From Pelobacter sp. UBA6093 (GTDB taxonomy: Bacteria; Desulfobacterota; Desulfuromonadia; Desulfuromonadales; Syntrophotaleaceae), in NCBI GenBank assembly GCA_002435955.1, contig DIWZ01000041.1, forward strand, positions 120,825 through 147,399: a DNA stretch of 26,575 bases, given 5' to 3'. Positions 15,435-23,344 of this stretch are shown one piece after another. Under the pieces are notes generated by a model. The model did no database searches and was not told the DNA's origin. It saw nothing but the letters and a program-made list of their open reading frames with translations. The stretch's first letter is position 1. Every line of letters starts with the position of its first letter. A program made the position numbers and the translations under genes.

Positions 15435-16315
15435 ACGCTAACCCCATCCTTCAATACCATCTCCAGATAGTTGCGATAGCTTGATTTTGGGGTGTCGGCA
15501 ATGATGTTGGCCATTTCATCGGCTGAGACGAAGCCCTTTTTGAAGGCGATCTCTTCCAGACATGCGATCTTCAGCCCTTGACGGGCTTCCAATGTCCCAA
15601 TGAAATGACTGGCTTCGAGCAGGCTCATGTGGGTGCCGGTATCGAGCCAGGCGATCCCTCGCTCAAGTTTTTCTACCCGCAGCTTTCCTTGCTTCAAGTA
15701 AGCAATATTGACGTCGGTGATCTCCAACTCGCCACGGGCAGACGGGGTGAGGTTTTGGGTAATTTCCACCACCTTGCTGTCATAGAGATAGAGGCCGGGG
15801 ACGGCATAGTGCGATTTGGGCATTTGAGGTTTTTCCTCAATACCGACGGCCATGCCGTTCTCGTCGAATTCCACCACGCCGTAGCGCTCAGGGTCAGTGA
15901 CCTGATAACCAAAAACCAGGGCACCTTCAGAAAATTGTTCAAAGATTGTGCCAAGCTCCATTTTCCCATAGAAGATATTGTCGCCCAGGATTAAAGCAAC
16001 AGGCTCCCCATTAATAAACTCCTCGCCGACCAGGAAGGCCTGGGCGATGCCCTTCGGCTGGGGCTGTACGGCATAGGAGAGGCGGATACCATAGCGGCTG
16101 CCGTCGCCAAGAAGCTCCTGGAACCGGGGCGTGTCCTGGGGAGTGGAGATAATGAGGATATCCCTGATACCTGCCCGCATCAAAGTAGAGATGGGATAGT
16201 AGATCATCGGCTTGTCATAAACCGGCTGCAGCTGTTTGCTGGCGACCAGGGTCAATGGATAAAGACGGTTGCCTGCGCCCCCGGCAAGAACTATCCCCTT
16301 CTTGATTCCAGACAT
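15431..16315 (-). CDS. rfbA: Glucose-1-phosphate thymidylyltransferase (RfbA/RmlA)
   Basis: A 294-residue nucleotidyltransferase that joins glucose 1-phosphate and dTTP to dTDP-glucose, the entry step to dTDP-L-rhamnose. Seen: the nucleotide loop LAGGAGNRLYPLT (10-22), KQLQPVYDKPMIYYPIS (27-43), LGDNIFYG with the metal-binding aspartate, VVEFDENG, EEKPQMPKS and WLDTGTH. Length is standard. GGGAG lies about 9 nt before ATG 16315. There is a 27-bp gap from rfbD and a 4-bp overlap with rfbC. Confidence 0.97.
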   Translation of the reverse strand: MSGIKKGIVLAGGAGNRLYPLTLVASKQLQPVYDKPMIYYPISTLMRAGIRDILIISTPQDTPRFQELLGDGSRYGIRLSYAVQPQPKGIAQAFLVGEEFINGEPVALILGDNIFYGKMELGTIFEQFSEGALVFGYQVTDPERYGVVEFDENGMAVGIEEKPQMPKSHYAVPGLYLYDSKVVEITQNLTPSARGELEITDVNIAYLKQGKLRVEKLERGIAWLDTGTHMSLLEASHFIGTLEARQGLKIACLEEIAFKKGFVSADEMANIIADTPKSSYRNYLEMVLKDGVSV

Positions 16316-16342
16316 ATCAATTTACTCCCTTATTTAATACAT

Positions 16343-17236
16343 TCAACGCACTTCAAAATAGGTACTCAAACTTTTCTGCCACGACGGAATCGAAGCAGCC
16401 ACTGCCATTTTATATTTTTTCGTATCAAAAACCGAATATGCCGGACGTTTGGCGGGCAGCGGAAACTGCTCGGTTTTGATCGGCTCTATCCGACGGGTCT
16501 TTACCGGCAGGCCTTTTTGCCGAGCCAAACTGACGATCTCACAGGCAAAGTCATACCAACTGCACTGACCTTCGTTGGCAAAGTGGTATATGCCGTAAAG
16601 CCCGCAAGCCGTCTGGTCATCTTCAAGGTCGAGCAGGCGAAAAATTGCTGCAGCAAGATCGCCGGTATAGGTAGGACAACCTATCTGGTCAGCGACAATA
16701 CGTAATTCTTCTCGTTCTGCAGCCAAGCGCAGAATGGTCTCGACGAAATTCTTGCCCCAGGGGCCGTAGAGCCAACTGGTTCTGACAATAAAATATTTTA
16801 TCAGGCCGCTTTCCCTTATGGCCTGCTCCCCTTTCAGCTTGGAACGCCCGTAAGCCGAAATCGGCCCGGTCGCGTCCCCTTCCAGATAGGGGCGTTCGGC
16901 GTCTCCGGGAAAAACGTAATCCGTGGATATGTGTACCAGGGTCGCATCGAGATCCCGGGCAACAGCGGCAAGGCAACCCGGCCCATCGCCATTAACTCTT
17001 GTCGCCAATCCCTCTTCACTTTCACAACGGTCAACCTGGGTAAAGGCACTGCAATTGATGATGACATCCGGGCGAAACACTTCCATCGCCCGACGAACCT
17101 GATCAGCATCGGTCAAATCGAATTCGGGCCGTTTAAACCCTTGAATTGCCATGTGGGGCGGAGTTGAGGCCTGAACCATCCTTGCCAGCATGCCCTTGGC
17201 CCCAACCAGGGCGACCTTACGTGGTGTCCCGCTCAT
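16343..17236 (-). CDS. rfbD: dTDP-4-dehydrorhamnose reductase (RfbD/RmlD)
   Basis: A 297-residue SDR reductase that performs the last step to dTDP-L-rhamnose using NAD(P)H. Seen: the cofactor loop VGAKGMLARMV (11-21), NCSAFTQVDRCE, HISTDYVFPG, the catalytic pair in SAYGRSKLKGE (Y and K near 128/132), RTSWLYGPWGKNFVET and the C-terminal RPAYSVFDT substrate-site motif. ATG 17236 directly abuts the rfbB stop (TGAATG). Confidence 0.96.
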   Translation of the reverse strand: MSGTPRKVALVGAKGMLARMVQASTPPHMAIQGFKRPEFDLTDADQVRRAMEVFRPDVIINCSAFTQVDRCESEEGLATRVNGDGPGCLAAVARDLDATLVHISTDYVFPGDAERPYLEGDATGPISAYGRSKLKGEQAIRESGLIKYFIVRTSWLYGPWGKNFVETILRLAAEREELRIVADQIGCPTYTGDLAAAIFRLLDLEDDQTACGLYGIYHFANEGQCSWYDFACEIVSLARQKGLPVKTRRIEPIKTEQFPLPAKRPAYSVFDTKKYKMAVAASIPSWQKSLSTYFEVR

Positions 17237-18307
17237 TCAGCGCCCCGCATACATGCGTTCATAGTAATCCTGATAGGAACCGTCGACTACGCCGGCAATC
17301 CACTCTGACTGGTCAAGATACCAACCGACAGTTTTTCGCATCCCCTCTTCAAAAGTCACCGATGGTTCCCAGCCCAGCTCTTCTTTAATTTTGCCGGCAT
17401 CGATAGCGTAACGACGGTCATGCCCAGGGCGGTCCTTGACGAAAGTAATCAGACTGCGCCGGGGTTGCCCCCCAGGCAATTTCGGGGCTTCTTCATCGAG
17501 GATATCGCAAATGGTCTGCACCACTTCGATGTTCTGCTTTTCGTTGTTACCGCCGACATTGTAGGTTTCGCCAAGCCGGCCTTTTTCCAGCACCTGCAGG
17601 ATGGCTTCGCAGTGATCGACAACATAGAGCCAGTCCCTCACATTTTTGCCGTCGCCATAGACCGGGAGAGTTTTACCGGACAGGGCGTTATTGATGATAA
17701 GGGGAATGAGCTTTTCGGGGAACTGGTATGGGCCATAATTGTTGGAACAGTTGGTGATCAGGGTCGGCAGGCCATAGGTATGATGATAGGCGCTGACCAG
17801 ATGATCGGATGACGCTTTGCTGGCCGAATAGGGAGATCGTGGGTCATAGGAGGTGTCTTCGGTGAAAAGGCCGCTGTCACCCAGGGAACCATAGACCTCG
17901 TCAGTACTGACGTGCAGGAAGCGGTGATCGGTGATCGGTGATCGGCCATCGCCACCCCAAGCCTTGCGTGCGGCCTCCAACAGCACGAAGGTACCGAGGA
18001 TGTTGGTCTGGATAAAGGCGGACGGACCCGTGATGCTGCGATCTACGTGCGATTCGGCGGCAAAGTGCACGATGGTATCGATCTGCTCTTCGGCTAATAG
18101 CTGTTCAACCAGGGGGGCATCACAGATATCCCCTTGCACGAAACGATACCTTGAATTCGTTTCAAGATCGGTTAAGTTGGTCGGATTCCCCGCATAGGTC
18201 AGCTTATCGAGGTTGACTAACCGTATTCCGGCATGTTTTTGAAGGACCAGACGGATAAAATTAGAACCAATGAAGCCACAGCCGCCGGTTACTAAAAGAT
18301 TCATCAT
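17237..18307 (-). CDS. rfbB: dTDP-glucose 4,6-dehydratase (RfbB/RmlB) with heptamer-derived loop
   Basis: 356 residues; makes dTDP-4-keto-6-deoxyglucose, second step to dTDP-L-rhamnose. Seen: NAD loop TGGCGFIGSNFIR (7-19), HFAAESHVDRSI (81-92), STDEVYG with catalytic D/E (134-140), Y160 and K164 in SPYSASK, NNYGPYQFPEKLIP and YGDGKNVRDWLYV. ATG 18307 was chosen because AAGGAG lies 9 nt upstream; the longer frame from 18316 would need a TTG just after that site. Residues 123-129 (SPITDHR) are encoded by three tandem heptamers. Removing them leaves GGDGRFLHVSTDE, which I recall as the form in relatives. First gene of the rhamnose operon; the promoter is presumably in the gap upstream. Confidence 0.97.
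   Translation of the reverse strand: MMNLLVTGGCGFIGSNFIRLVLQKHAGIRLVNLDKLTYAGNPTNLTDLETNSRYRFVQGDICDAPLVEQLLAEEQIDTIVHFAAESHVDRSITGPSAFIQTNILGTFVLLEAARKAWGGDGRSPITDHRFLHVSTDEVYGSLGDSGLFTEDTSYDPRSPYSASKASSDHLVSAYHHTYGLPTLITNCSNNYGPYQFPEKLIPLIINNALSGKTLPVYGDGKNVRDWLYVVDHCEAILQVLEKGRLGETYNVGGNNEKQNIEVVQTICDILDEEAPKLPGGQPRRSLITFVKDRPGHDRRYAIDAGKIKEELGWEPSVTFEEGMRKTVGWYLDQSEWIAGVVDGSYQDYYERMYAGR
17923..17950. repeat. Heptamer run inside rfbB
   Basis: GGTGATC three times (17923-17943), then GGCCATC (17944-17950), on the plus strand. This matches the GGYNATC consensus of the two large elements. Three units equal 21 bp, or seven codons (residues 123-129 of RfbB), so the reading frame is kept. The site is a surface-type loop just before the conserved STDEVYG motif. 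Confidence 0.88.
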
Positions 18308-18316
18308 AAACAACAA

Positions 18317-18322
18317 CTCCTT
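18317..18322 (-). promoter_or_regulatory. Ribosome binding site of rfbB
   Basis: AAGGAG on the minus strand, 9 nt before ATG 18307-18305. It excludes the TTG at 18316 as a useful start because that codon would sit immediately after the site. Confidence 0.7.
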
Positions 18323-18931
18323 ATCTGAACGAATTTGCTTATTTCAACTTAACACGGAATCGGCCACTACCTGCGCGCTGGGAAACCTGGCCCATCCTGC
18401 TAGAGGCAGGAATGTATATCAGACTTTTCTGCCCAGTCAAATCCAAGAACACGGGAGAAAAAGGATAGTCCATACTTTCGAGGGGGGGTGTACTGTGGGC
18501 AATTGTAGCAGCCATCGAAATAGAAACCTATGTAAATAATACAAAGCGGACGGCTGACGTTTTCCCTACAAATTACACTATCCCGTTAGAACTTCACTCG
18601 AAATGTTCGCCGAAAAGCCAAATTTTTGTAACAGATATCTGCCAGGATGACAATTATTTTAATCTTTCAGTGAATCTTGGCCCTGAAACTTAAAGCCTCC
18701 AATTGCCGGAATCGAGAGTCACTCCTTTCACGGCAAGCTGCTGATAATACTTCGCCCAAACATCCCTACCCTTTTCCTATAGGGGCAGCGGAAGACAGCG
18801 TCAAAAGCCCGCAATTTATGGGCAGTTTTTCCCGAAAATAAATGACAAGACCGATTTGCCACAAGTTCGACCGGTCCGAAGTGGGAAAGGGTAAAGGTTT
18901 GGCAATACCGATCCGGCGTTGGGCCAGGCGA
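18323..18931. other. Intergenic region upstream of the rhamnose operon
   Basis: About 610 bp without a gene I can support. It should contain the promoter for rfbBDAC and probably wzm-wzt. A TACAAT box on the minus strand (18507-18502) and a TTTACA (18536-18531) are present but 23 nt apart, too far for a normal sigma-70 promoter, so I do not call one. No JUMPstart/ops element (GGCGGTAG) was seen. A C-tract on the minus strand (plus-strand G-run near 18482-18488) is unexplained. Confidence 0.45.
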
Positions 18932-19063
18932 TGCTATCGGCTATCGGCTATCGGCTGGCGGCTGGCGGCTGGCGGCTGGCGGCTGGCGGCTGGCGGCTGG
19001 CGGCTAGATTATATCGATTTTCAGTTAGTTTGTCCGCTGGCCGATTGCCGCTTACCGATCGCC
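18932..19063. repeat. Heptamer repeat element, copy B (inverted arms)
   Basis: Same architecture and direction as copy A. The left arm, 18932-19001, has ten units: one TGCTATC, two GGCTATC, seven GGCTGGC. After a roughly 40-bp AT-rich spacer, the right arm at 19043-19063 holds GATTGCC, GCTTACC and GATCGCC, read as GGCGATC, GGTAAGC, GGCAATC on the minus strand. The right arm ends 6 bp after the stop of the GT39 gene. Apparent Trp-Arg-Leu-Ala-Ala-Gly repeat proteins here are artefacts. Confidence 0.94.
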
Positions 19064-19069
19064 ATAATT

Positions 19070-20653
19070 TTATCCTTTCCTTCGAAAAATCAGCACCTCT
19101 TTGTTATTTTCCACAATATTATTCACCATGGAATAATGCTCTAATTCGGGCACCAAATGCCGCTTCTTCCGGGAGGTCTCAAGAACCAGTAGATCGACCT
19201 TATTTGCAAGTGCGACTTTTTCCATCTGTCCCAAATCTCTAAATATAGAAAAAGATTCCCCATCCCTGAGAAAATGTAACTCTTGGGATGAATATAAGCG
19301 GATTCTGGGGTCGCTGCAGGCCAATACGGCACCCTGTAAATCGGTCTGTGAAGCCAGCCATTTCCCAGCGACTTTAAAGGCCTTGCCTTTGTCCGCCCCA
19401 ACGGCCTCGCTCACGGTTTTATAAGCGGGTGCGCCGCAGAAAACAACCAGGAACAGCACCAATGCTATTCTCGGCCGGCGGATCCCGCCAATCCAGGCCC
19501 GAATCCTTTCCAGTCCCCGCCCCACCCATGGATAAAGCATCAAAGCCGGTACAAATACGTAACGCTTGCTGATAAAGTCGTGGGTAAAAACGAAGTAGAA
19601 TGCCACCATGAAATAGGTGCCCGCCACCAACAGCAGCAGCCAGTGCCCTCGGTTAAAAGCCGGACGTTTACCGAAGCCTGCCCGAAGTGGAACAACATAC
19701 AACAGAAAGAGATTTCTAAAGGTCGCCTCCGCAAGACCGAGCAGATAGATGAGCGGAAGATAATGCCTGGCGGTTTCGGCAAACGAGCCGGTAGACCAAA
19801 AAGCGGCGGGATTTTTAAATGATTTCATTTGGGCATAAAGAGAATGGTACATGGCAAGAAAGTCACCTCTCAATATACCCTGAAGTCGATCCCGAATTTC
19901 CCCCAATCTGCTGAAAGAGGTAAGTTCAACCCCAGCGAATCCCCACAAAACCATTCCAGCCCCCAATCCCAGCAACAGGGGCAACCCGACCAAAACGGTC
20001 ATTCCTTTAAATAATGAATTCCTTTCCGACTTGTGCTTAATTGCCAACACCAGAAGAATCGGCAAAAAAATGGCAAAAAGAAATATTCCTTCGATACGGC
20101 AAAACAGGGCAATGATTGTGGAAACGGAAGCCAAAACATAAAAGCAGCGTCTGGGGGTCGTTAGGGATCGCCAGAAAAAATAAACCGCCCAGATGACAAA
20201 GCAGAGAAAGATGGGGTCGCGAATCAGATCAATCGAAAGGCCGTTCAACATGGGAGACAGGACAAAAGCCAAACCGGCCCAGAAAGCCGCCTTTTCGCCA
20301 AAAATCCCCTTGGTCAACCAATAAAGAGGAACTACGGCAAGCACCAGGGAGAACAGGGAAATAAGCTGACCGGCCAGTGCCCAGTCCCGGACCAGGTAAT
20401 GGAAAGCGACGATCAAAAGGGGATAGAGAGGCATTTTTTCAATACTGATTGCCTCCCGGAAATTCCCCCCGGCAAGTTGCTGCGCCGCATCAATATACCG
20501 CACACCATCAGGATTGATAACATGGCCTGCAGAAAGCAGCGTAAGTTTAAGGATCAAAGAAACCAACAGCAAAAAAACCAGCGCCCATTCGCCTTTCCGC
20601 CATGCCCTGACGCGAGCAAACCTCTTCACAAACAATTTAACAATCTTATCCAT
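19070..20653 (-). CDS. GT39-type (ArnT/PMT-like) membrane glycosyltransferase
   Basis: 527 residues with about ten or more hydrophobic spans, starting at residues 23-43. The first periplasmic loop carries INPDGVRYIDAAQQL, where the acidic residue corresponds to the catalytic aspartate of GT39/GT83 enzymes. These take a sugar from an undecaprenyl-phosphate carrier and add it to lipid A, core or protein on the periplasmic side. Conserved-looking KMPLYPLLI and SIDLIRDPIF follow, and a soluble C-terminal domain of about 110 residues ends the protein. The start at 20653 was chosen for GAGAG 5 nt upstream and a 20-nt gap from the kinase gene; ATG 20665 and 20698 are alternatives and the latter overlaps the kinase. 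A periplasmic core-sugar addition is inferred; acceptor unknown. Confidence 0.83.
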   Translation of the reverse strand: MDKIVKLFVKRFARVRAWRKGEWALVFLLLVSLILKLTLLSAGHVINPDGVRYIDAAQQLAGGNFREAISIEKMPLYPLLIVAFHYLVRDWALAGQLISLFSLVLAVVPLYWLTKGIFGEKAAFWAGLAFVLSPMLNGLSIDLIRDPIFLCFVIWAVYFFWRSLTTPRRCFYVLASVSTIIALFCRIEGIFLFAIFLPILLVLAIKHKSERNSLFKGMTVLVGLPLLLGLGAGMVLWGFAGVELTSFSRLGEIRDRLQGILRGDFLAMYHSLYAQMKSFKNPAAFWSTGSFAETARHYLPLIYLLGLAEATFRNLFLLYVVPLRAGFGKRPAFNRGHWLLLLVAGTYFMVAFYFVFTHDFISKRYVFVPALMLYPWVGRGLERIRAWIGGIRRPRIALVLFLVVFCGAPAYKTVSEAVGADKGKAFKVAGKWLASQTDLQGAVLACSDPRIRLYSSQELHFLRDGESFSIFRDLGQMEKVALANKVDLLVLETSRKKRHLVPELEHYSMVNNIVENNKEVLIFRRKG

Positions 20654-20673
20654 GCGATCTCTCATTTTAAGGA

Positions 20674-22152
20674 TCAGGATTTCCAACGTTCCCAGCATTT
20701 GAGGAAAAATGCCTGATCCTTATTGCCCGGCTGTGCTTTCGCCAAATCCACCAAAAAGCGGTCCAGATCTTTGCGCTTACTTCGATACTTGCCGGGCCCG
20801 ACAATCCTGCTGCCATCGAGATCGATGAGGAAGAGAGCCCCCTGGTCGTTCACCAGGATATTGTTCCACTTCAAGTCGCCGTGCACGCCTCCGAACAAAT
20901 GCAGTTTACCAAACAAAAGTGCCAGCCGTGCAAGGATTCCCTTCCTTTCGATGGCATCGAGCCGCGGCCAAACCCCGGTAAGGGGTTCGCTGTCTTCGAC
21001 AAAGTTGAACAGGATATAGGAGCGCTTCAACAGCCGCATTCGACGTTCTTCCAGGCAGATCAGAGGCTCCGGTACCGGAAGACTCCTGAGACGAAACCCC
21101 CAGGAAATCAGCCATGATCTTACCGCTCGGGATCGCCGGAAGGCGTTTTTCAGGCTGTAGCTCCATCCCTTGCAATTGAAACGCTTGAGAAAATAATACC
21201 TGCCGTTCAGCTCGACCCTTGCGGCACGCACCGTATTACCCGCTTTGAGTATCCGGCCTTTTTCCAAAATACCGTCCGGATCGGCCAGCAAATTGTCGAG
21301 GAGGTCCTCGATGCCGGCTCTTTTGCGGAAATAAACCGTGAAACCGTTCCGTTTTTCTTTCCTGAACCTGCGGTTATTGTGAAGACATTGCTGGCCCTTC
21401 TTCCGCAAGATTCTTTTAGAGTGCCTGAGGGCCTTCCCTTCCAACTCCGCAACGAACCGGCGACCTTTTCGGTCCAGGTAAATGCCATAAACTCGCAAAA
21501 ACCGAAAACGCTGGCTTCGACTGACTAAAGTCCACAGGTTGCTCAAGAGCAAAGCGAGATTATCGGTTTTTTCCCCCGTTGAAAGGGCGCGTTTTTTCAG
21601 CGTGACCCTATCAGTGTCGAGAAGGATAAACCGGTGTCCTCTCTCTCGCTCCGGAACCCAAAGGATATTTCCGATGTGTAGATCGGCATGGGAGACTCCG
21701 TTATCGTGAAGAATTCTCATGAAATTGGCGAACTCTTCAACCAATTGATGTTTTTCTTTGCCCGGCAACGCCGGATAATCCCGAAGCATAACCTGATGCA
21801 GAGTTTTGCACCTTGATTCCTCCCGAGTCAGAAGCAGATCTCTGCGGATGAATCCGAACTTTTTTTCGACTCCGAAGGCAAGTACTTCGGGAACGGCAAT
21901 TCCGGATTCGGTCAACGCAAGAGAGATTCGACCTTCCCGGCACGCGGTCCCGCCCAATAACGTTTTGAACAGCATGGGCCAGCCCCGATACCGCACCTCT
22001 TTTACATAAATACTAGGTAGCCGCACCACCCGGCGCTTGGGGTTGGTCTTGACAACTTCTCCCAGGAGGCTGGACTTAGCCAGCAGAGCGCTTCCTTCCG
22101 GGGAGAGAAATTGCCATTCGATTCCCTGCAGAGAGACATCTTCGGTCTTCAT
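20674..22152 (-). CDS. Tandem two-domain LPS core kinase (WaaP/KdkA-like)
   Basis: 492 residues with two complete kinase-like domains of the lipopolysaccharide kinase family, which phosphorylate heptose or Kdo of the LPS inner core in the cytosol. Domain 1: K51 in YVKEVRYRGW, catalytic HADLHIGNIL (155-164), metal-binding LLDTDRV (177-183). Domain 2: K323 in YYFLKRF, HGDLKWNNIL (424-433), LIDLDGSR (442-449). Both keep the H-x-D, Asn and second Asp residues, so both look active. The start at 22152 has GGAGG 10 nt upstream and AAGGAGG adjacent; the longer frame from 22221 adds a low-complexity Pro/Gly stretch. The gene is followed after 20 nt by the GT39 gene. The substrate position of each domain is unknown. 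Confidence 0.88.
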   Translation of the reverse strand: MKTEDVSLQGIEWQFLSPEGSALLAKSSLLGEVVKTNPKRRVVRLPSIYVKEVRYRGWPMLFKTLLGGTACREGRISLALTESGIAVPEVLAFGVEKKFGFIRRDLLLTREESRCKTLHQVMLRDYPALPGKEKHQLVEEFANFMRILHDNGVSHADLHIGNILWVPERERGHRFILLDTDRVTLKKRALSTGEKTDNLALLLSNLWTLVSRSQRFRFLRVYGIYLDRKGRRFVAELEGKALRHSKRILRKKGQQCLHNNRRFRKEKRNGFTVYFRKRAGIEDLLDNLLADPDGILEKGRILKAGNTVRAARVELNGRYYFLKRFNCKGWSYSLKNAFRRSRAVRSWLISWGFRLRSLPVPEPLICLEERRMRLLKRSYILFNFVEDSEPLTGVWPRLDAIERKGILARLALLFGKLHLFGGVHGDLKWNNILVNDQGALFLIDLDGSRIVGPGKYRSKRKDLDRFLVDLAKAQPGNKDQAFFLKCWERWKS

Positions 22153-22316
22153 CCTCCTTCCACCTCCAACCCCTGCCGGCACGACTTCTGGTCCAGGAAA
22201 ATCCCCTGATTTTTCCGGCAATAGGGTGCGGGGAAATTTTCCGTAAAATGCCCGACGCTGCCGCAGGTCAAGAAGAATGCACTATTGAAAAACGCTATTA
22301 TCATGTTTGGGGCTAT

Positions 22317-23309
22317 TCAATCTTGGTGGTGTTTCAGGTATTTAACAAAGGGTGGTCCATTGATGGCGAGGGAAAACGCATTGGCTACCCGCAGCCGACC
22401 TTGCTGTCCCATCTGCCGGCGAAGGTCACTATCGGCAATAAGGGCATCTAGTTTTGCGACCCACTCTTCCCGGGTAGTGGCATGAAAACCTTCGCGGCCA
22501 TCGGTAACAATGTCGGCATTGACCCCCACCGGGGAACAGACTACCGGAAGCCCGACAGCCATGCACTGCAGCAGCTTAAAACCACATTTGCCACGAGTCC
22601 AGATATCGTCCGTAAGGGGCATCAGGCCGATATCGAAGGAATGCAGGTCGGCAATTTCATCCGCGGCGGTCCAAGGCTTTTTTATCACCTGAACACTGTT
22701 CAGGTCGAAAAAATCGTCAGCTACGATCTTAAGTTTCAGGCCCGGCCAACGGCGCCCGAGTTCTTCCAGGGCCGGACCGATGTCCTGCAGATAGCGCAAG
22801 GTCCCGCGGCTCCCGATCCAACCGAGGACAACTTCTCCGATTTTGTCCCCGCTCTCTTCTCTGGCGATGTAGCGGTCCATATCGAGAACCGTCGGCAGAA
22901 GGCGAACCTCACGGTTGAAGTGCAAAGCCTCTTGTTGCAGATACCGGTTCCCGGCAATGACAAGGTCAGCCTTCCCCGCAGTAATCGCAAAGCGCCGCTG
23001 TTGTCGCTTCTGTTGACGCATGCTGGCCGGACCGCTCTTGTACATTACCGAATCGTCAAAATCGTAGACCATGCGCTTGGCCAACTTGCGCACCCAGTAA
23101 AGATCAAGAAATGAGAACAGTTTTTTTTGGATGAACACCGTATCGGAATTCCGTATTCGGCGAGCCAGAGAGAGTCGATTGCGCGATTGTCGGGATAAAG
23201 CCACAATCTCGTAATCGACCCCCTCCTGGTCCAAATAAGGCAAGTATTGCAACACCCGGTAGCGGGTGCTGGCCTTGTCCAGTCTCGGAACGAGAAACAA
23301 AACTTTCAA
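22317..23309 (-). CDS. Glycosyltransferase family 4 (core block)
   Basis: 330 residues, GT-B fold. The N-terminus MKVLFLVPRLDKASTRYRV (1-19) belongs to a GT4 group that carries the ASTRYR motif instead of a glycine loop. RMVYDFDDSVMY lies near 83-94, VLGWIGSRGTLRYLQ starts the donor domain, and KCGFKLLQCMAVGLPVV is the donor site, with K-x-F-x-L-L-Q in place of E-x7-E. This is characteristic of a Glyco_trans_1_4 subgroup. A 164-bp gap with no recognisable content separates it from the kinase gene downstream. It probably adds an outer-core sugar; substrate not assignable. Confidence 0.87.
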   Translation of the reverse strand: MKVLFLVPRLDKASTRYRVLQYLPYLDQEGVDYEIVALSRQSRNRLSLARRIRNSDTVFIQKKLFSFLDLYWVRKLAKRMVYDFDDSVMYKSGPASMRQQKRQQRRFAITAGKADLVIAGNRYLQQEALHFNREVRLLPTVLDMDRYIAREESGDKIGEVVLGWIGSRGTLRYLQDIGPALEELGRRWPGLKLKIVADDFFDLNSVQVIKKPWTAADEIADLHSFDIGLMPLTDDIWTRGKCGFKLLQCMAVGLPVVCSPVGVNADIVTDGREGFHATTREEWVAKLDALIADSDLRRQMGQQGRLRVANAFSLAINGPPFVKYLKHHQD

Positions 23310-23344
23310 AAATTACCTCTTCTGGGGAATGTCGAGCTTCAAAA

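Noticed and set aside
18502..18536. TACAAT and TTTACA as a sigma-70 promoter for rfbB
   Set aside because: Spacing of 23 nt is too long for a credible promoter and no 16-18 nt alternative was found.
18804..18830. GCCC...GGGC hairpin followed by a T-run on the plus strand as a terminator
   Set aside because: The stem has only about four pairs and no plus-strand gene precedes it.
18842..19242. Plus-strand repeat-protein frames over heptamer copy B
   Set aside because: Same artefact of the 7-bp unit; the frames run antisense into the GT39 gene.
22482..23114. 210-codon plus-strand frame
   Set aside because: Fully antisense to a clear GT4 gene; no family motif and composition follows the opposite strand's codon pattern.
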